Assembly (NCBI GenBank): GCA_016714225.1
Contig: JADJNS010000048.1
Span: 117,751 to 181,750 of the forward strand
Reading direction: 5' to 3'
Length of the DNA stretch: 64,000 bases
From: Archangiaceae bacterium
Lineage (GTDB): Bacteria; Myxococcota; Myxococcia; Myxococcales; Myxococcaceae
Under the pieces are notes generated by a model that saw only the letters and a program-made list of their open reading frames with translations, searched no databases and was not told where the DNA came from. Below, one piece after another: positions 35,148 through 43,003 of this stretch. The position numbers and the translations under genes are program-made. The first letter of the stretch is position 1. Each line of letters begins with the position of its first letter.

Positions 35148-36334
35148 GCGCGAAGGTTGCCATCGCCGAGCCGATTCGCGGCCGCGCCGGCGCGGTGGGC
35201 CGCTGGCGCACGCTCGGCGCCATCGGCATCAAGATGATGTTCTTCGACCGGCTGAAGCTGGCCGGCACGCTGTTCGGCGTGGTGTTCGCGGTGGTGCTCG
35301 GCAACTTCCAGATGGGCACCTTCCTGGCGCTGCTGTCGAAGAACCGCATGTTCGTCGAGGCGCAGACCGACGTCGACCTCTGGGTGACCCCGCCGGGTAC
35401 GCGGCAGTTTCAAGGCGGCAAGCCGCTCAACGACTCGCACCTCAACCGGGCGAGGGCGCTCGAGGGCGTGGCGTGGGCCGAGCCGTTGGTGCTGCAGACC
35501 GCCCAGCTGACCCTGCCCAACGGCGGGCGCGAGCCGGTGTCGCTGGTGGGCACGCGGGCGCCGCGGTTCGCGGGCGGCCCGTGGAACGTGGTGAAGGGCG
35601 AGCGCGAGGCGCTGCTGACGCCGGGCGGGGTGTTCTTCGAAGACGCCGAGCGCGAGAAGTTCGGCGGGCTGAACTACGGCTCGGTGCGCGAGCTGGGCGG
35701 GCGCAAGGTGCAGGTGGTGGGCTTCACCTGGGGCCTGCTGCCGTTCGCGCCGGCGTACGCGTTCGCCGAGCAGACGCTGGCGAGAGAAATCGTGCAGCTG
35801 CCCGCCGACCAGCACACCTTCATCATGGTGGGCGTGCAGCCGGGGGCCGACCCGGTGGCGGTGCGGGCGGCGCTGCAGGCCGAGCTGCCCGACACGCGGG
35901 TGATGACGCGGGCCGAGTACCTGCACGAGATTCTCGTGTACATCGTCACCGGCACGCAGATCGGCCTGTCGTTCGGCACCTCGACCTTCATGGGGCTCCT
36001 GGTGGGGCTCATCACCGTGGCGCTGTCGATGTTCTCTTCGGTGGTCGACAACCTGCGCGCGTTCGGCACCCTGAAGGCGATCGGCTCGACGACCGCCGAC
36101 CTGGCCCGGCTGCTTTTGGTGCAGGCGCTCATCTACGGCCTGGTCGGCAGCCTGATGGGCCTGGGCATGGTGGCGGCGATGGTGAGCGGCATGCGCAACC
36201 CGCAGCTGACTCCGATTCTGCCCATGGCGGCGTTCGGCATCACGGTGGTGTTGATGGTCGGCGTCTGCCTCGCCGCTTCGGTGCTCGCGCTGCTGCGGGT
36301 GCGCAAGCTCGAGCCCGCGATGGTGTTTCGATGA
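35144..36334 (+). CDS. DevC/MacB-type ABC transporter permease
   Basis: 396 residues from GTG 35144. One membrane segment near residue 40 (LAGTLFGVVFAVVLGNFQMG), a large periplasmic domain with AQTDVDLWVTPPG and PLVLQTAQLTLPNGG, then three C-terminal segments (TFMGLLVGLITVALSMFSSV, ALIYGLVGSLMGLGMVAAM, ITVVLMVGVCLAASVLALL). The FtsX-type permease fold and the neighbours match DevBCA exporters, best known for heterocyst glycolipid export in cyanobacteria. Here a lipid, glycolipid or drug substrate is possible. ATGA overlap with the ATPase gene. Confidence 0.87.
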   Translation: MSAKVAIAEPIRGRAGAVGRWRTLGAIGIKMMFFDRLKLAGTLFGVVFAVVLGNFQMGTFLALLSKNRMFVEAQTDVDLWVTPPGTRQFQGGKPLNDSHLNRARALEGVAWAEPLVLQTAQLTLPNGGREPVSLVGTRAPRFAGGPWNVVKGEREALLTPGGVFFEDAEREKFGGLNYGSVRELGGRKVQVVGFTWGLLPFAPAYAFAEQTLAREIVQLPADQHTFIMVGVQPGADPVAVRAALQAELPDTRVMTRAEYLHEILVYIVTGTQIGLSFGTSTFMGLLVGLITVALSMFSSVVDNLRAFGTLKAIGSTTADLARLLLVQALIYGLVGSLMGLGMVAAMVSGMRNPQLTPILPMAAFGITVVLMVGVCLAASVLALLRVRKLEPAMVFR

Positions 36335-37023
36335 GCGACCCCGCGGTGAAGCTGAAGGGGCTGACCAAGACCTACGGCGAGGGCGCCCTGGCGTTCGAGG
36401 CGCTCAAGGGCATCGACCTCGAGGTGGCGCGGGGCGAGTTCTTGATGCTGGTGGGGCCCTCGGGCAGCGGCAAGACCACGCTGCTGTCGATTCTCGGCTG
36501 CGTGCTCGCTCCGACCCGCGGCGAGGGGTTCTTGTTCTCCGAGCCGCTGCACGGCCGCAAAGAGCGCGAGCTGCCCGAGCTGCGGCTGTCGTACATCGGG
36601 TTCATCTTCCAGGGGCACAACCTGCTGCCCGCGCTGACGGCCGAGCAGAACGTCGCCTTTCCGCTCGAGCTGCGCGGGTACTCGCACCGCGCGGCGCTGG
36701 CCGAGGCGCGCGAGGTGCTGGGCGCGGTGGGCCTCGAGGACAAGCTGACCAGCCACCCCGACGCGCTGTCGGGCGGGCAGCGGCAGCGGGTGAGCGTGGC
36801 GCGGGCGATTGCGGGCCGGCCGCCGTTGATTCTGGCCGACGAGCCGACGGCGAGCCTCGACGCCCAGACGGGCGCGCAGGTGACCACGCTGCTCAAGGAC
36901 CTGTCGACCGAGCGCGGCCACACGGTCATCGTGGTGACGCACGACAGCCGCATCTTTCACCTCGCAGATCGCACCGTGCACATCGAAGACGGCCGGCTGG
37001 TGCCGCCGCCGGTGAAGGAGTGA
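36331..37023 (+). CDS. DevA/LolD-type ABC transporter ATPase
   Basis: 230 residues. Walker A GPSGSGKTT (about residue 45), Q-loop FIFQGHNLLP, signature LSGGQRQRVSVARA, Walker B LILADEPTASLD and H-loop VTHDSRIFHLAD. Size and motifs match the MacB/LolD/DevA group of ATPases that drive mechanotransmission exporters. The last codons AAG GAG before the TGA supply the ribosome binding site of the next gene, which starts 5 bp later. Confidence 0.92.
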   Translation: MSDPAVKLKGLTKTYGEGALAFEALKGIDLEVARGEFLMLVGPSGSGKTTLLSILGCVLAPTRGEGFLFSEPLHGRKERELPELRLSYIGFIFQGHNLLPALTAEQNVAFPLELRGYSHRAALAEAREVLGAVGLEDKLTSHPDALSGGQRQRVSVARAIAGRPPLILADEPTASLDAQTGAQVTTLLKDLSTERGHTVIVVTHDSRIFHLADRTVHIEDGRLVPPPVKE

Positions 37024-37027
37024 AGCC

Positions 37028-38128
37028 ATGAGCCACACCGTTCGCATCGTCGCTTTCGTGTTGCTGCTCGCCACCTGCGGGGGGCAAATCGTGCGCGCCG
37101 CGCTCGCCAGGCCGGTCACCGAGCCGGCGGCCAGCGACGCGAAGAAGGCCGAGCGGGTCGCGGCGTCGCGCGTCGGTGGCCCCGACCTGAAGGCCCCGGT
37201 GCCGGGCACGGGGGCCGACTTGATCGGCGGCAACGGCGTGGTCGAGCCCGCCCAGCGGGAGACCCGGGTCGCGGCGCAGGTGACGGCGGTGGTGCGCGAG
37301 GTGAAGGTGAGCGAGGGGCAGCAGGTGAAGGCGGGCGACGTGCTGGTGCGGCTCGACGACACGGTCGAGCAGGCGACGCTGCAATCGGCCGAGGCCGACC
37401 TCGCGGCCGAGCAGGCGTCGTACGCCAGAACGCTCAAGGGGCTGCGGGTCGAAGACCGCGACGCGGTTCAGGGTGAGGCCGACGCGGCGAAGTCGCGCGC
37501 CGAGCTGGCGGCGTCGGTGCTCGGGCGCACCGAGCAACTGGCCAAGACCGGAGCGGTCACCGCCGACGAGCTCGACCGGGCCCGGCGCGCGGCGCAGACC
37601 GAGCAGGCGAGCTACCAGGCCACCAACGCACGGCTGCGGGCCGCCTTGGCGGGCTCGCGCAGCGAGGACATCGGGTTTCAGCGGGCGCGCGTGACGGCGG
37701 CCCAGGCACGGGTCAACCAGGCCAGGGCCTCGCTCGAGCGGCTGACGGTGCGCGCCCCCCTCGACGGCGAGGTGCTGCAGGTGAAGATTCGCGAGGGAGA
37801 GCTGTACAGCTTTCAGGGCAGCGAGCCCCTGGTGGTGATGGGCGACACCCGGCAGCTTCGCGTGCGAATGGACGTCGACGAGCGCGACATCGCGCTGGTG
37901 GCGCTGGGGGCGCCCGCGTACGTCACCGCCGACGCGTTCGGAGCCGAGAAGTTCCCCGGCAAGGTGCTCGAGGTGGGGCGCCGCTTCGGCAGGAAGAACG
38001 TGCGCACCGACGACCCGGTCGAGAAGAACGACACCAAGATTCTCGAGGTGGTCATCGCGCTCGACTCGAACCAGCGGCTGGTGCCCGGCCAGCGGGTGAC
38101 CAGCTTCGTCACCGCGGCGAAGCGCTGA
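37028..38128 (+). CDS. HlyD/DevB-type membrane fusion protein
   Basis: 366 residues. N-terminal anchor (IVAFVLLLATCGGQIVRAAL), a barrel-sandwich half (GNGVVEPAQRETRVAAQVTA, VKAGDVLVRLDD), a long coiled-coil hairpin (about residues 110-230) and the returning half (LTVRAPLDGEVLQVKIREGE). It links the permease to the TolC-like tunnel. Last gene of the four-gene exporter operon; the histidine operon promoter region begins within 20 bp of its stop codon. Confidence 0.88.
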   Translation: MSHTVRIVAFVLLLATCGGQIVRAALARPVTEPAASDAKKAERVAASRVGGPDLKAPVPGTGADLIGGNGVVEPAQRETRVAAQVTAVVREVKVSEGQQVKAGDVLVRLDDTVEQATLQSAEADLAAEQASYARTLKGLRVEDRDAVQGEADAAKSRAELAASVLGRTEQLAKTGAVTADELDRARRAAQTEQASYQATNARLRAALAGSRSEDIGFQRARVTAAQARVNQARASLERLTVRAPLDGEVLQVKIREGELYSFQGSEPLVVMGDTRQLRVRMDVDERDIALVALGAPAYVTADAFGAEKFPGKVLEVGRRFGRKNVRTDDPVEKNDTKILEVVIALDSNQRLVPGQRVTSFVTAAKR

Positions 38129-38143
38129 CTTCACGCCGGCCTT

Positions 38144-38173
38144 TTGACTTCGAGGCGCACCGCGACGCACAAT
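38144..38173 (+). promoter_or_regulatory. Candidate sigma-70 promoter of the his operon
   Basis: TTGACT (38144-38149, five of six matches to TTGACA), 18-bp spacer, CACAAT (38168-38173, four of six matches to TATAAT). Initiation would fall near 38180, only a few bases before the leader peptide GTG (38184), which lacks a Shine-Dalgarno. The motif was found by eye in GC-rich DNA, so confidence is moderate. Confidence 0.45.
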
Positions 38174-38183
38174 CGCCTTCACC

Positions 38184-38246
38184 GTGCCGCTGCGCCATCA
38201 CCCTCACGTGCATCACCATTGCCCAGACGGGCGTGCGTGCGCGTGA
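38184..38246 (+). CDS. hisL: his operon leader peptide
   Basis: 20 codons, GTG to TGA: MPLRHHPHVHHHCPDGRACA, with six His codons within eight positions (38196-38219). The end HHHCPD recalls the enterobacterial HisL end (run of His then Pro-Asp). There is no ribosome binding site upstream. Codons 15-17 (GAC GGG C) carry the antiterminator arm 38226-38232, so ribosome position would decide the RNA fold. The peptide itself is probably only a sensor of charged tRNA-His. It lies 118 bp upstream of hisG. Confidence 0.85.
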   Translation: MPLRHHPHVHHHCPDGRACA

Positions 38247-38308
38247 GCTGATCAGCCGACGCGAGAGAGCACGAAGGCCCGTCCCGCAGAAATCGGACGG
38301 GCTTTTTT
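38205..38308 (+). promoter_or_regulatory. his operon transcription attenuator
   Basis: Alternative RNA folds are visible. Hairpin 1:2: CACGTGCA (38205-38212) with TGCGCGTG (38238-38245), plus GCCC (38221-38224) with GGGC (38229-38232). Antiterminator 2:3: GACGGG (38226-38231) with CCCGTC (38278-38283), extended by CGTGC (38232-38236) with GCACG (38269-38273). Terminator 3:4: 38277-38302 and its T-run. A ribosome stalled on the His codons would free arm 2 to form the antiterminator; a ribosome at the stop codon would cover it and let the terminator form. This is the logic of the enterobacterial his attenuator. Confidence 0.85.
38277..38308 (+). terminator. Intrinsic terminator of the his attenuator
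   Basis: GCCCGTCC (38277-38284), a 10-base loop, GGACGGGC (38295-38302), then TTTTTT (38303-38308). A perfect 8-bp GC stem followed immediately by six T is the clearest intrinsic terminator in the window. It lies between the leader peptide and hisG. Confidence 0.92.
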
Positions 38309-38363
38309 GTTTCCAAGGCGCGTCCGCTCCACGAACCTCGCAGTACCGAAGGAGCCTCACCCG

Positions 38364-39218
38364 ATGATTCGCATTGCCCTGCCCAACAAGGGAAGACTGT
38401 TCGACGACATCAAGACGCTGTTCGACGACGCGGGGCTGCCGATTCGCGGCCGCTCGGAGCGCTCGCTCACCGCCACCCTGGGTGACGGCGCGTACCAGGC
38501 GCTGTTCGTGCGCGCGCAAGACGTGCCCGAGTTCGTGGCCGACGGCGCCGCCGACCTCGGCATCACCGGGTGGGACCTGGTCTGCGAGTCGGGCCGCAAG
38601 CTCACCCAGCTGCTCGACCTCGAGCTCGGCCGCTGCCGTCTGGTGGTGGCGGCGAAAGAAGACGGGGGCATCGACAAGGTCGACAAGCTGCCGGCGCGCA
38701 CGCGGGTGGCCACCTGCTTCCCCCGGCTGGCGCGCACCTTCTTCGAGTCGCGCGGGCTCACCGCCGACGTGGTGCCGATGTCCGGCGCGGTCGAGGTGGC
38801 TCCGCACCTGGGCATCGCCGACGTCATCGTCGACCTCACCAGCACCGGCTCGACACTGAAGATGAACGGGCTGCGCGAGCTGGCGACGGTGGTCGAGTCG
38901 AGCGCGCGGCTGTTCTCGAACGAGGCCACCGCCACCCACGACAGCGTGCAGGACCTGAGCATCGCGCTCTCGTCGGTGATGCGCGCGCGCGGCCGCCGCT
39001 ACCTGATGGCCAACGTGCCGCGCGAGAAGCTGCCCGCGGTGCGCGAGGCGCTGCCGGGCCTGAACGGCCCCACCCTGAGCGAGGTGATGGGCGGCGGCGC
39101 GTTCGTGGCGATGCACGCGGTGGTCGCCCAAGACCAGGTGTTCCGCACCGTGGCCAAGCTGAAGGCGCTGGGGTGCGAGGGCATTCTGGTGACCCGCATC
39201 GAGAGGTTGGTGCCATGA
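38364..39218 (+). CDS. hisG: ATP phosphoribosyltransferase, long form
   Basis: 284 residues from ATG 38364, with AAGGAG 9 bp upstream; first step of histidine synthesis (ATP + PRPP to PR-ATP). N-terminal MIRIALPNKGRLFDDIKTLF, LGITGWDLV, and the PRPP loop DVIVDLTSTGSTLKMNGL. Residues beyond about 205 (RRYLMANVPREKLPAVREAL, ILVTRIERLV) are the regulatory ACT-like domain of the long form, so HisZ is not needed and feedback inhibition by histidine is expected. First gene after the attenuator. ATGA overlap with hisDC. Confidence 0.95.
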   Translation: MIRIALPNKGRLFDDIKTLFDDAGLPIRGRSERSLTATLGDGAYQALFVRAQDVPEFVADGAADLGITGWDLVCESGRKLTQLLDLELGRCRLVVAAKEDGGIDKVDKLPARTRVATCFPRLARTFFESRGLTADVVPMSGAVEVAPHLGIADVIVDLTSTGSTLKMNGLRELATVVESSARLFSNEATATHDSVQDLSIALSSVMRARGRRYLMANVPREKLPAVREALPGLNGPTLSEVMGGGAFVAMHAVVAQDQVFRTVAKLKALGCEGILVTRIERLVP

Positions 39219-41581
39219 GCGCGGTGAAGTGGCGAGGCGCGCTGGCCGCGCTCTCGCCCGAAGCGAAGGCGTCGCTGCTCGAGCGCAGCTTCTCGAACGA
39301 CGGCTCCCTCGCGCCGAAGGTGACCGCGCTCATCGACGAGGTGAAGCGAGACGGCGACGCGGCCCTGCTGCGGCAGGTGAAGGCGTTCGACAAGGTCGAG
39401 CTGACCGCGCTCGAGGTGCCGGCCGCCGAGTGCGCGCGCGCGCTGGCGGCGCTCGACCCCAAAGTGCGCTCGGGCCTCGAGCGCGCGGCGAAGAACCTCG
39501 AGCGGGTGGCGCGGGCGCAGCTGCCGGGGCCGCTGGAGATAGAGGTCGAGCCGGGCGTGGTGGTGGGCCGGCGGGCCGACCCGCTGGCGAGGGTGGGCGT
39601 GTACGCGCCGGGCGGTCGCGCCGCGTACCCGTCGAGCGTGCTGATGGGCGTGGTGCCGGCGCGGGCGGCGGGGGTGCGCGAGGTCATCGTGTGCAGCCCG
39701 GCGGGGCCGAACGGCCGGCCCAGCGACGTGGTGCTGGCGGCGGCCGCGCTGGCGCAGGCCACGCGGGTGTTCTCCCTCGGCGGAGCCGGCGCCATCGCGG
39801 CGATGGCGTACGGCACGAGGTCGGTGCCGCGCGTCGACCGCATCGTCGGGCCGGGCAACGCGTGGGTGGCCGAAGCGAAGCGGCAGGTGGCCTCTGACGT
39901 GGGCATCGACTCTCCGGCGGGGCCGTCAGAGCTGCTGGCGGTGGCCGACGCGGCGGCCGATGCGGCGGTCATCGCGCGCGAGATGCTGGCGCAGGCCGAG
40001 CACGACCCCGACGCGTGCTGCGTGGCGCTGGTGCAGAGCGACGCGCTGGCCGAGCGCATCGACGCCGAGCTGACCCGCCTGACTCCGTCGCAGCCCAGGC
40101 GCGAGGTCATCGAAGCGGCGCTGCGGTCGCGCGGCGCGGTGCTCACCGTCGCGTCGCTCGACGAGGCGTGGCCGTTCGTCGAGGCGTTCGCGGCCGAGCA
40201 CCTGCTGCTGGCGCTGGCGCAGCCGCGAGAAGCGCTGCCGAAGGTGAAGAACGCGGGCACGGTGTTTCTGGGCGAGCCCTCTTCGGTCGCGTTCGGCGAC
40301 TATGTGACGGGCTCGAACCACGTGCTGCCGACCGCGGGAGCGGCGCGGCGGTTCAGCGGCCTGTCGGTGCTCGACTTCGTGCGCTGGCAGACGTGGCAAG
40401 AGGTGACGCGAGCCGCGGCAGCGAACCTGAGCGACGAGGTCGGAGCACTGGCGACGAGCGAAGGCCTGCACGCGCATGCGGCCACGGCAGAGCATTGGAA
40501 GAAAGCCCCCTCTCCCCTCGCGGGAGAGGGACGGGGTGAGGGGGCGCAAACACCTCCCACGCTGCGCAAGCGAGACACGCTGAAGACGCTGGTCCGCTAC
40601 GTGCCGACGCGGCCGCCGTGTGAAATCGACCTGACCGACAACACGAACCTCTTCGGGGTGCCGCCGCACGCGCACGAGGTGCTGAAGAAGGCCGACCCCG
40701 CACACATCACGCGGTACCCGAGCCCGTACGTCGAGAAGCTGCGCGAAGCGCTGGGACGCGAGTGCGGAGTGCCGGCGGCGAGCACGGTGACCGGCTGCGG
40801 CTCGGACGACCTGCTCGACGCGGCGTGCGCGGCGTTCGCCGAGCCGGGCGAGAAGCTCGCCTACTGCCCGCCGACGTTCGGCATCGTGCCGTCGTTCGGT
40901 CGCGCGAACGGGCTCGTCCCGGTGGCCACCGCGCTCGACGTCGAGGCGCTGCGGGCGACCCGAGCGGCGCTCATCTATCTGTGCTCACCGAACAACCCGA
41001 CGGGGGCGACGCTGCCGGCGGGCTTCGTCGAGAGCCTGCTGAAGCAGACGTCGGCGGTGGTGCTGCTCGACGAGGCGTACCTCGACTTCGGGCAGACGAA
41101 GTCGCTGGCCGAGCTGGCGGGGCGCACCGAGCGGCTGGTGGTGATTCGCACCCTGTCGAAGGCGTTCGGGCTGGCGGGGCTGCGCATCGGGTACGCGCTT
41201 TCGGCGCCGAGCACGGTGCTGGAGCTCGAGAAGACGCGCGGCCCGTACAAGGTCGGAGGCCTGGCCGAGGCGGCGGCGATCGCGGTGCTGACGCAAGACC
41301 GGGAGTGGGTGCGCGAGCGGGCGGCCGAGACGGTGCAGCTGCGCGGGCGGTTCGCGGACGAGCTGAAGAAGCGGGGGCTCACGCCGCTGCCGAGTGAGGC
41401 GAACTTCGTGTTGGTGCCGGTGAAGGGGTGTGAAGACGTGGCGACGCGGCTGAGGGAGCACAAGGTCTCGGTGCGGGCGTTTCCGGGGTTGCAGGGGGTG
41501 GGAGATGCGGTGCGAATCAGCATCGGGACCTGGTCGATGATGCAGGCCTGCCTCGACGGGTTGGACCAGGTGCTCAGATGA
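39215..41581 (+). CDS. hisDC: Histidinol dehydrogenase - histidinol-phosphate aminotransferase fusion
   Basis: 788 residues in one open frame. HisD (about 1-430): AEHDPDA and the catalytic pair in FAAEHLLLAL, FGDYVTGSNHVLPT, SEGLHAHAATAEHW. HisC (about 455-788): YLCSPNNPTGA, VLLDEAYLDFG and the PLP Lys in RTLSKAFGLAGLRIGYAL. The junction reads KKAPSPLAGEGRGEG, encoded by a copy of a dispersed GC-rich repeat (40508-40544), and HisC resumes at TLKTLVRYVPT where an independent HisC would have its N-terminal Met. No start codon with a ribosome site is seen for HisC, so a fused bifunctional protein is expected. It catalyses the seventh and the final two steps of the pathway. Confidence 0.93.
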   Translation: MSAVKWRGALAALSPEAKASLLERSFSNDGSLAPKVTALIDEVKRDGDAALLRQVKAFDKVELTALEVPAAECARALAALDPKVRSGLERAAKNLERVARAQLPGPLEIEVEPGVVVGRRADPLARVGVYAPGGRAAYPSSVLMGVVPARAAGVREVIVCSPAGPNGRPSDVVLAAAALAQATRVFSLGGAGAIAAMAYGTRSVPRVDRIVGPGNAWVAEAKRQVASDVGIDSPAGPSELLAVADAAADAAVIAREMLAQAEHDPDACCVALVQSDALAERIDAELTRLTPSQPRREVIEAALRSRGAVLTVASLDEAWPFVEAFAAEHLLLALAQPREALPKVKNAGTVFLGEPSSVAFGDYVTGSNHVLPTAGAARRFSGLSVLDFVRWQTWQEVTRAAAANLSDEVGALATSEGLHAHAATAEHWKKAPSPLAGEGRGEGAQTPPTLRKRDTLKTLVRYVPTRPPCEIDLTDNTNLFGVPPHAHEVLKKADPAHITRYPSPYVEKLREALGRECGVPAASTVTGCGSDDLLDAACAAFAEPGEKLAYCPPTFGIVPSFGRANGLVPVATALDVEALRATRAALIYLCSPNNPTGATLPAGFVESLLKQTSAVVLLDEAYLDFGQTKSLAELAGRTERLVVIRTLSKAFGLAGLRIGYALSAPSTVLELEKTRGPYKVGGLAEAAAIAVLTQDREWVRERAAETVQLRGRFADELKKRGLTPLPSEANFVLVPVKGCEDVATRLREHKVSVRAFPGLQGVGDAVRISIGTWSMMQACLDGLDQVLR
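40508..40544 (+). repeat. Dispersed repeat inserted in frame at the hisD-hisC junction, copy 2
   Basis: CCCTCTCCCCTCGCGGGAGA followed by GGGACGGGGTGAGGGG. Read in the hisDC frame it encodes PSPLAGEGRGEG, a peptide typical of translated copies of this repeat. The same sequence occurs intergenically at 27428-27464 (reverse) and in shorter form at 50751-50775, showing that the element, not protein selection, set the linker sequence. Confidence 0.85.
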
Positions 41582-41730
41582 GCCGGGCGCTGACACAGCC
41601 GTCCACGTCCACGACCACGTCCACGTCCACGACAAAGACGACCCTGGGCTTCTTCGTGGACGTGGACGTGGTCGTGGACGTGGACGGCTTCATCGAGCGC
41701 CGCGACCCGGCAAGGAGTCACTTCCCATGA
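41578..41730 (+). CDS. 50-codon open frame bridging hisDC and hisH (possible coupling ORF)
   Basis: ATG 41578 overlaps the hisDC stop (ATGA) and the frame stays open to a TGA overlapping the hisH ATG (ATGA at 41727-41730). The product MSRALTQPSTSTTTSTSTTK.. then FFVDVDVVVDVDGFIERRD is dictated by the long inverted repeat it crosses and is unlikely to be a folded protein. Translation through it would keep ribosomes in register between hisDC and hisH and would melt the hairpin. Whether it is translated is unknown. Confidence 0.35.
   Translation: MSRALTQPSTSTTTSTSTTKTTLGFFVDVDVVVDVDGFIERRDPARSHFP
41598..41688. repeat. 35-bp perfect inverted repeat inside the his operon
   Basis: Left arm 41598-41632 and right arm 41654-41688 are perfect reverse complements, with a 21-base loop. 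Each arm is built of GTCCAC hexamer iterations (GTCCACGTCCACGACCAC..). In mRNA it would form an extremely stable stem 39 bases before the hisH start. No T-run follows, so it is not a classical terminator. It may protect the 3' end of a processed hisGDC message or act as a translation-dependent barrier. Confidence 0.9.
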
Positions 41731-42296
41731 AAGCCGCCCTCTTCGACTTCGGCGCCGGCAACCTGCACTCACTGGTGCGCGGCCTCGCCCAGCTCGGCGT
41801 CGACGCGCGCATCGAGACCGACGCCAAGAACTGCATCGGCGCCGACCTCCTGGTGCTCCCCGGCGTCGGCGCGTTCGGCCACGCCGCACAGCGCCTGGCC
41901 CCCGCCCGCGAGGCCGTGAAGCAGGCACTCGTCAACGACCAGCCCGCGCTCGGCATTTGCCTGGGCATGCAGCTCTTCTTCGACTCCAGCGAAGAGGGCG
42001 CCGGCCAGGGCGTGGGCTTCATCGAAGGCCAGGTCACGCGACTGACCGGCAAGCACGTGCCCCACATCGGGTGGACCCCGGTCGAAGGCGTGCCCACCGA
42101 GATGTACTACGCGCACTCGTACGCCTGCCGCCCGAAGGACCCTGCGGTCGTCAAGGCCTGGTCGCTGCACGACGGCGAGAGAATCGCCGCCATCGTGCGC
42201 AAAGGCCGCACCGTCGGAGTCCAGTTTCACCCCGAGAAGAGCTCGCGCGCGGGCCTGCAGCTGCTCGGCACCCTCATTCGCGAGGTGACCTCATGA
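41727..42296 (+). CDS. hisH: Imidazole glycerol phosphate synthase, glutaminase subunit
   Basis: 189 residues; AAGGAG lies 9 bp before ATG 41727. Class I glutamine amidotransferase: FGAGNLHSLVRGL, LPGVGAFGHA (oxyanion strand), GICLGMQLFFDSS with the nucleophile Cys, and the His-Glu of the triad in VGVQFHPEKSS. It releases ammonia for HisF. ATGA overlap with hisA. Confidence 0.95.
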   Translation: MKAALFDFGAGNLHSLVRGLAQLGVDARIETDAKNCIGADLLVLPGVGAFGHAAQRLAPAREAVKQALVNDQPALGICLGMQLFFDSSEEGAGQGVGFIEGQVTRLTGKHVPHIGWTPVEGVPTEMYYAHSYACRPKDPAVVKAWSLHDGERIAAIVRKGRTVGVQFHPEKSSRAGLQLLGTLIREVTS

Positions 42297-43003
42297 GACC
42301 TCTTCCCGCCATCGACCTGCGCGAAGGCGCGTGCGTACAGCTGGTCGGCGGCCGCACCGACGCCGAGAAGATTCGCCTGCCCGACCCGCTCGAGGTCTCG
42401 CGCCGCTTCTTCGCCGCGGGCCTCAAGCACCAGCACGTGGTCGACCTCGACGCGGCGCTGGGCCTGGGCTCGAACGCCAAGGTCATCGAGAAGCTCGCGC
42501 GCCAGCCGGGCGTCGAGCTGCAGGTGGGCGGCGGAGTGCGCGACGAGCAGCGCATCGAGGCCCTGCTCACCCTCGGCGTCACCCGCGTCATCGTCGGCAC
42601 CCGCGCCGTGCAAGAGCCCGAGTGGCTCGAGCGCTGCGCGGCGCAGTACCCCAGCCGCCTGGTGCTGGCCGCCGACGTGCGCGGCCGCCAGGTCGTCGCC
42701 AAGGGGTGGACAGAGGCGACCGCGCTGAACATCGACCAGCTGCTCGACCGGGTGAAGGGCCTGCCGCTGGCGGGCGTGCTCATCACCGCGGTGCACGTCG
42801 AAGGTCAGCTGCAGGGCGTCGACCTGCCGCTCTTTCAAGACGCGGTGAAGCGCTCGGCCCAGCCCATCATCGCCTCGGGCGGAGTCACCACCGTCGATGA
42901 CCTGCGCGCCCTGGCCAGAGAAGGCGTGGCGGCCGCCGTCATCGGCATGGCCATCTACACCGGCCGCATCAAGCTCGAAGACCTCGCCGAGGAGATTGCC
43001 TGA
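42293..43003 (+). CDS. hisA: ProFAR isomerase
   Basis: 236 residues, (beta/alpha)8 barrel. MRPLPAIDLREGACVQLVGG holds the first catalytic Asp, LQVGGGVRD a phosphate-binding loop, GVLITAVHVEGQLQGVD the region of the second Asp (here Val-His-Val instead of the usual Asp/Thr arrangement, worth checking), and IIASGGVTTVDD and VIGMAIYTGRI the C-terminal phosphate site. Converts ProFAR to PRFAR. Its last codons GAG GAG form the hisB ribosome binding site, and hisB starts directly after the stop. Confidence 0.93.
   Translation: MRPLPAIDLREGACVQLVGGRTDAEKIRLPDPLEVSRRFFAAGLKHQHVVDLDAALGLGSNAKVIEKLARQPGVELQVGGGVRDEQRIEALLTLGVTRVIVGTRAVQEPEWLERCAAQYPSRLVLAADVRGRQVVAKGWTEATALNIDQLLDRVKGLPLAGVLITAVHVEGQLQGVDLPLFQDAVKRSAQPIIASGGVTTVDDLRALAREGVAAAVIGMAIYTGRIKLEDLAEEIA

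Noticed and set aside
41650..41730. HAD-like motif DVDGFIERR in the 50-codon frame, recalling the phosphatase half of E. coli HisB
   Set aside because: The residues are dictated by the hexamer-iterated inverted repeat; no HAD domain follows and HisN supplies the phosphatase.
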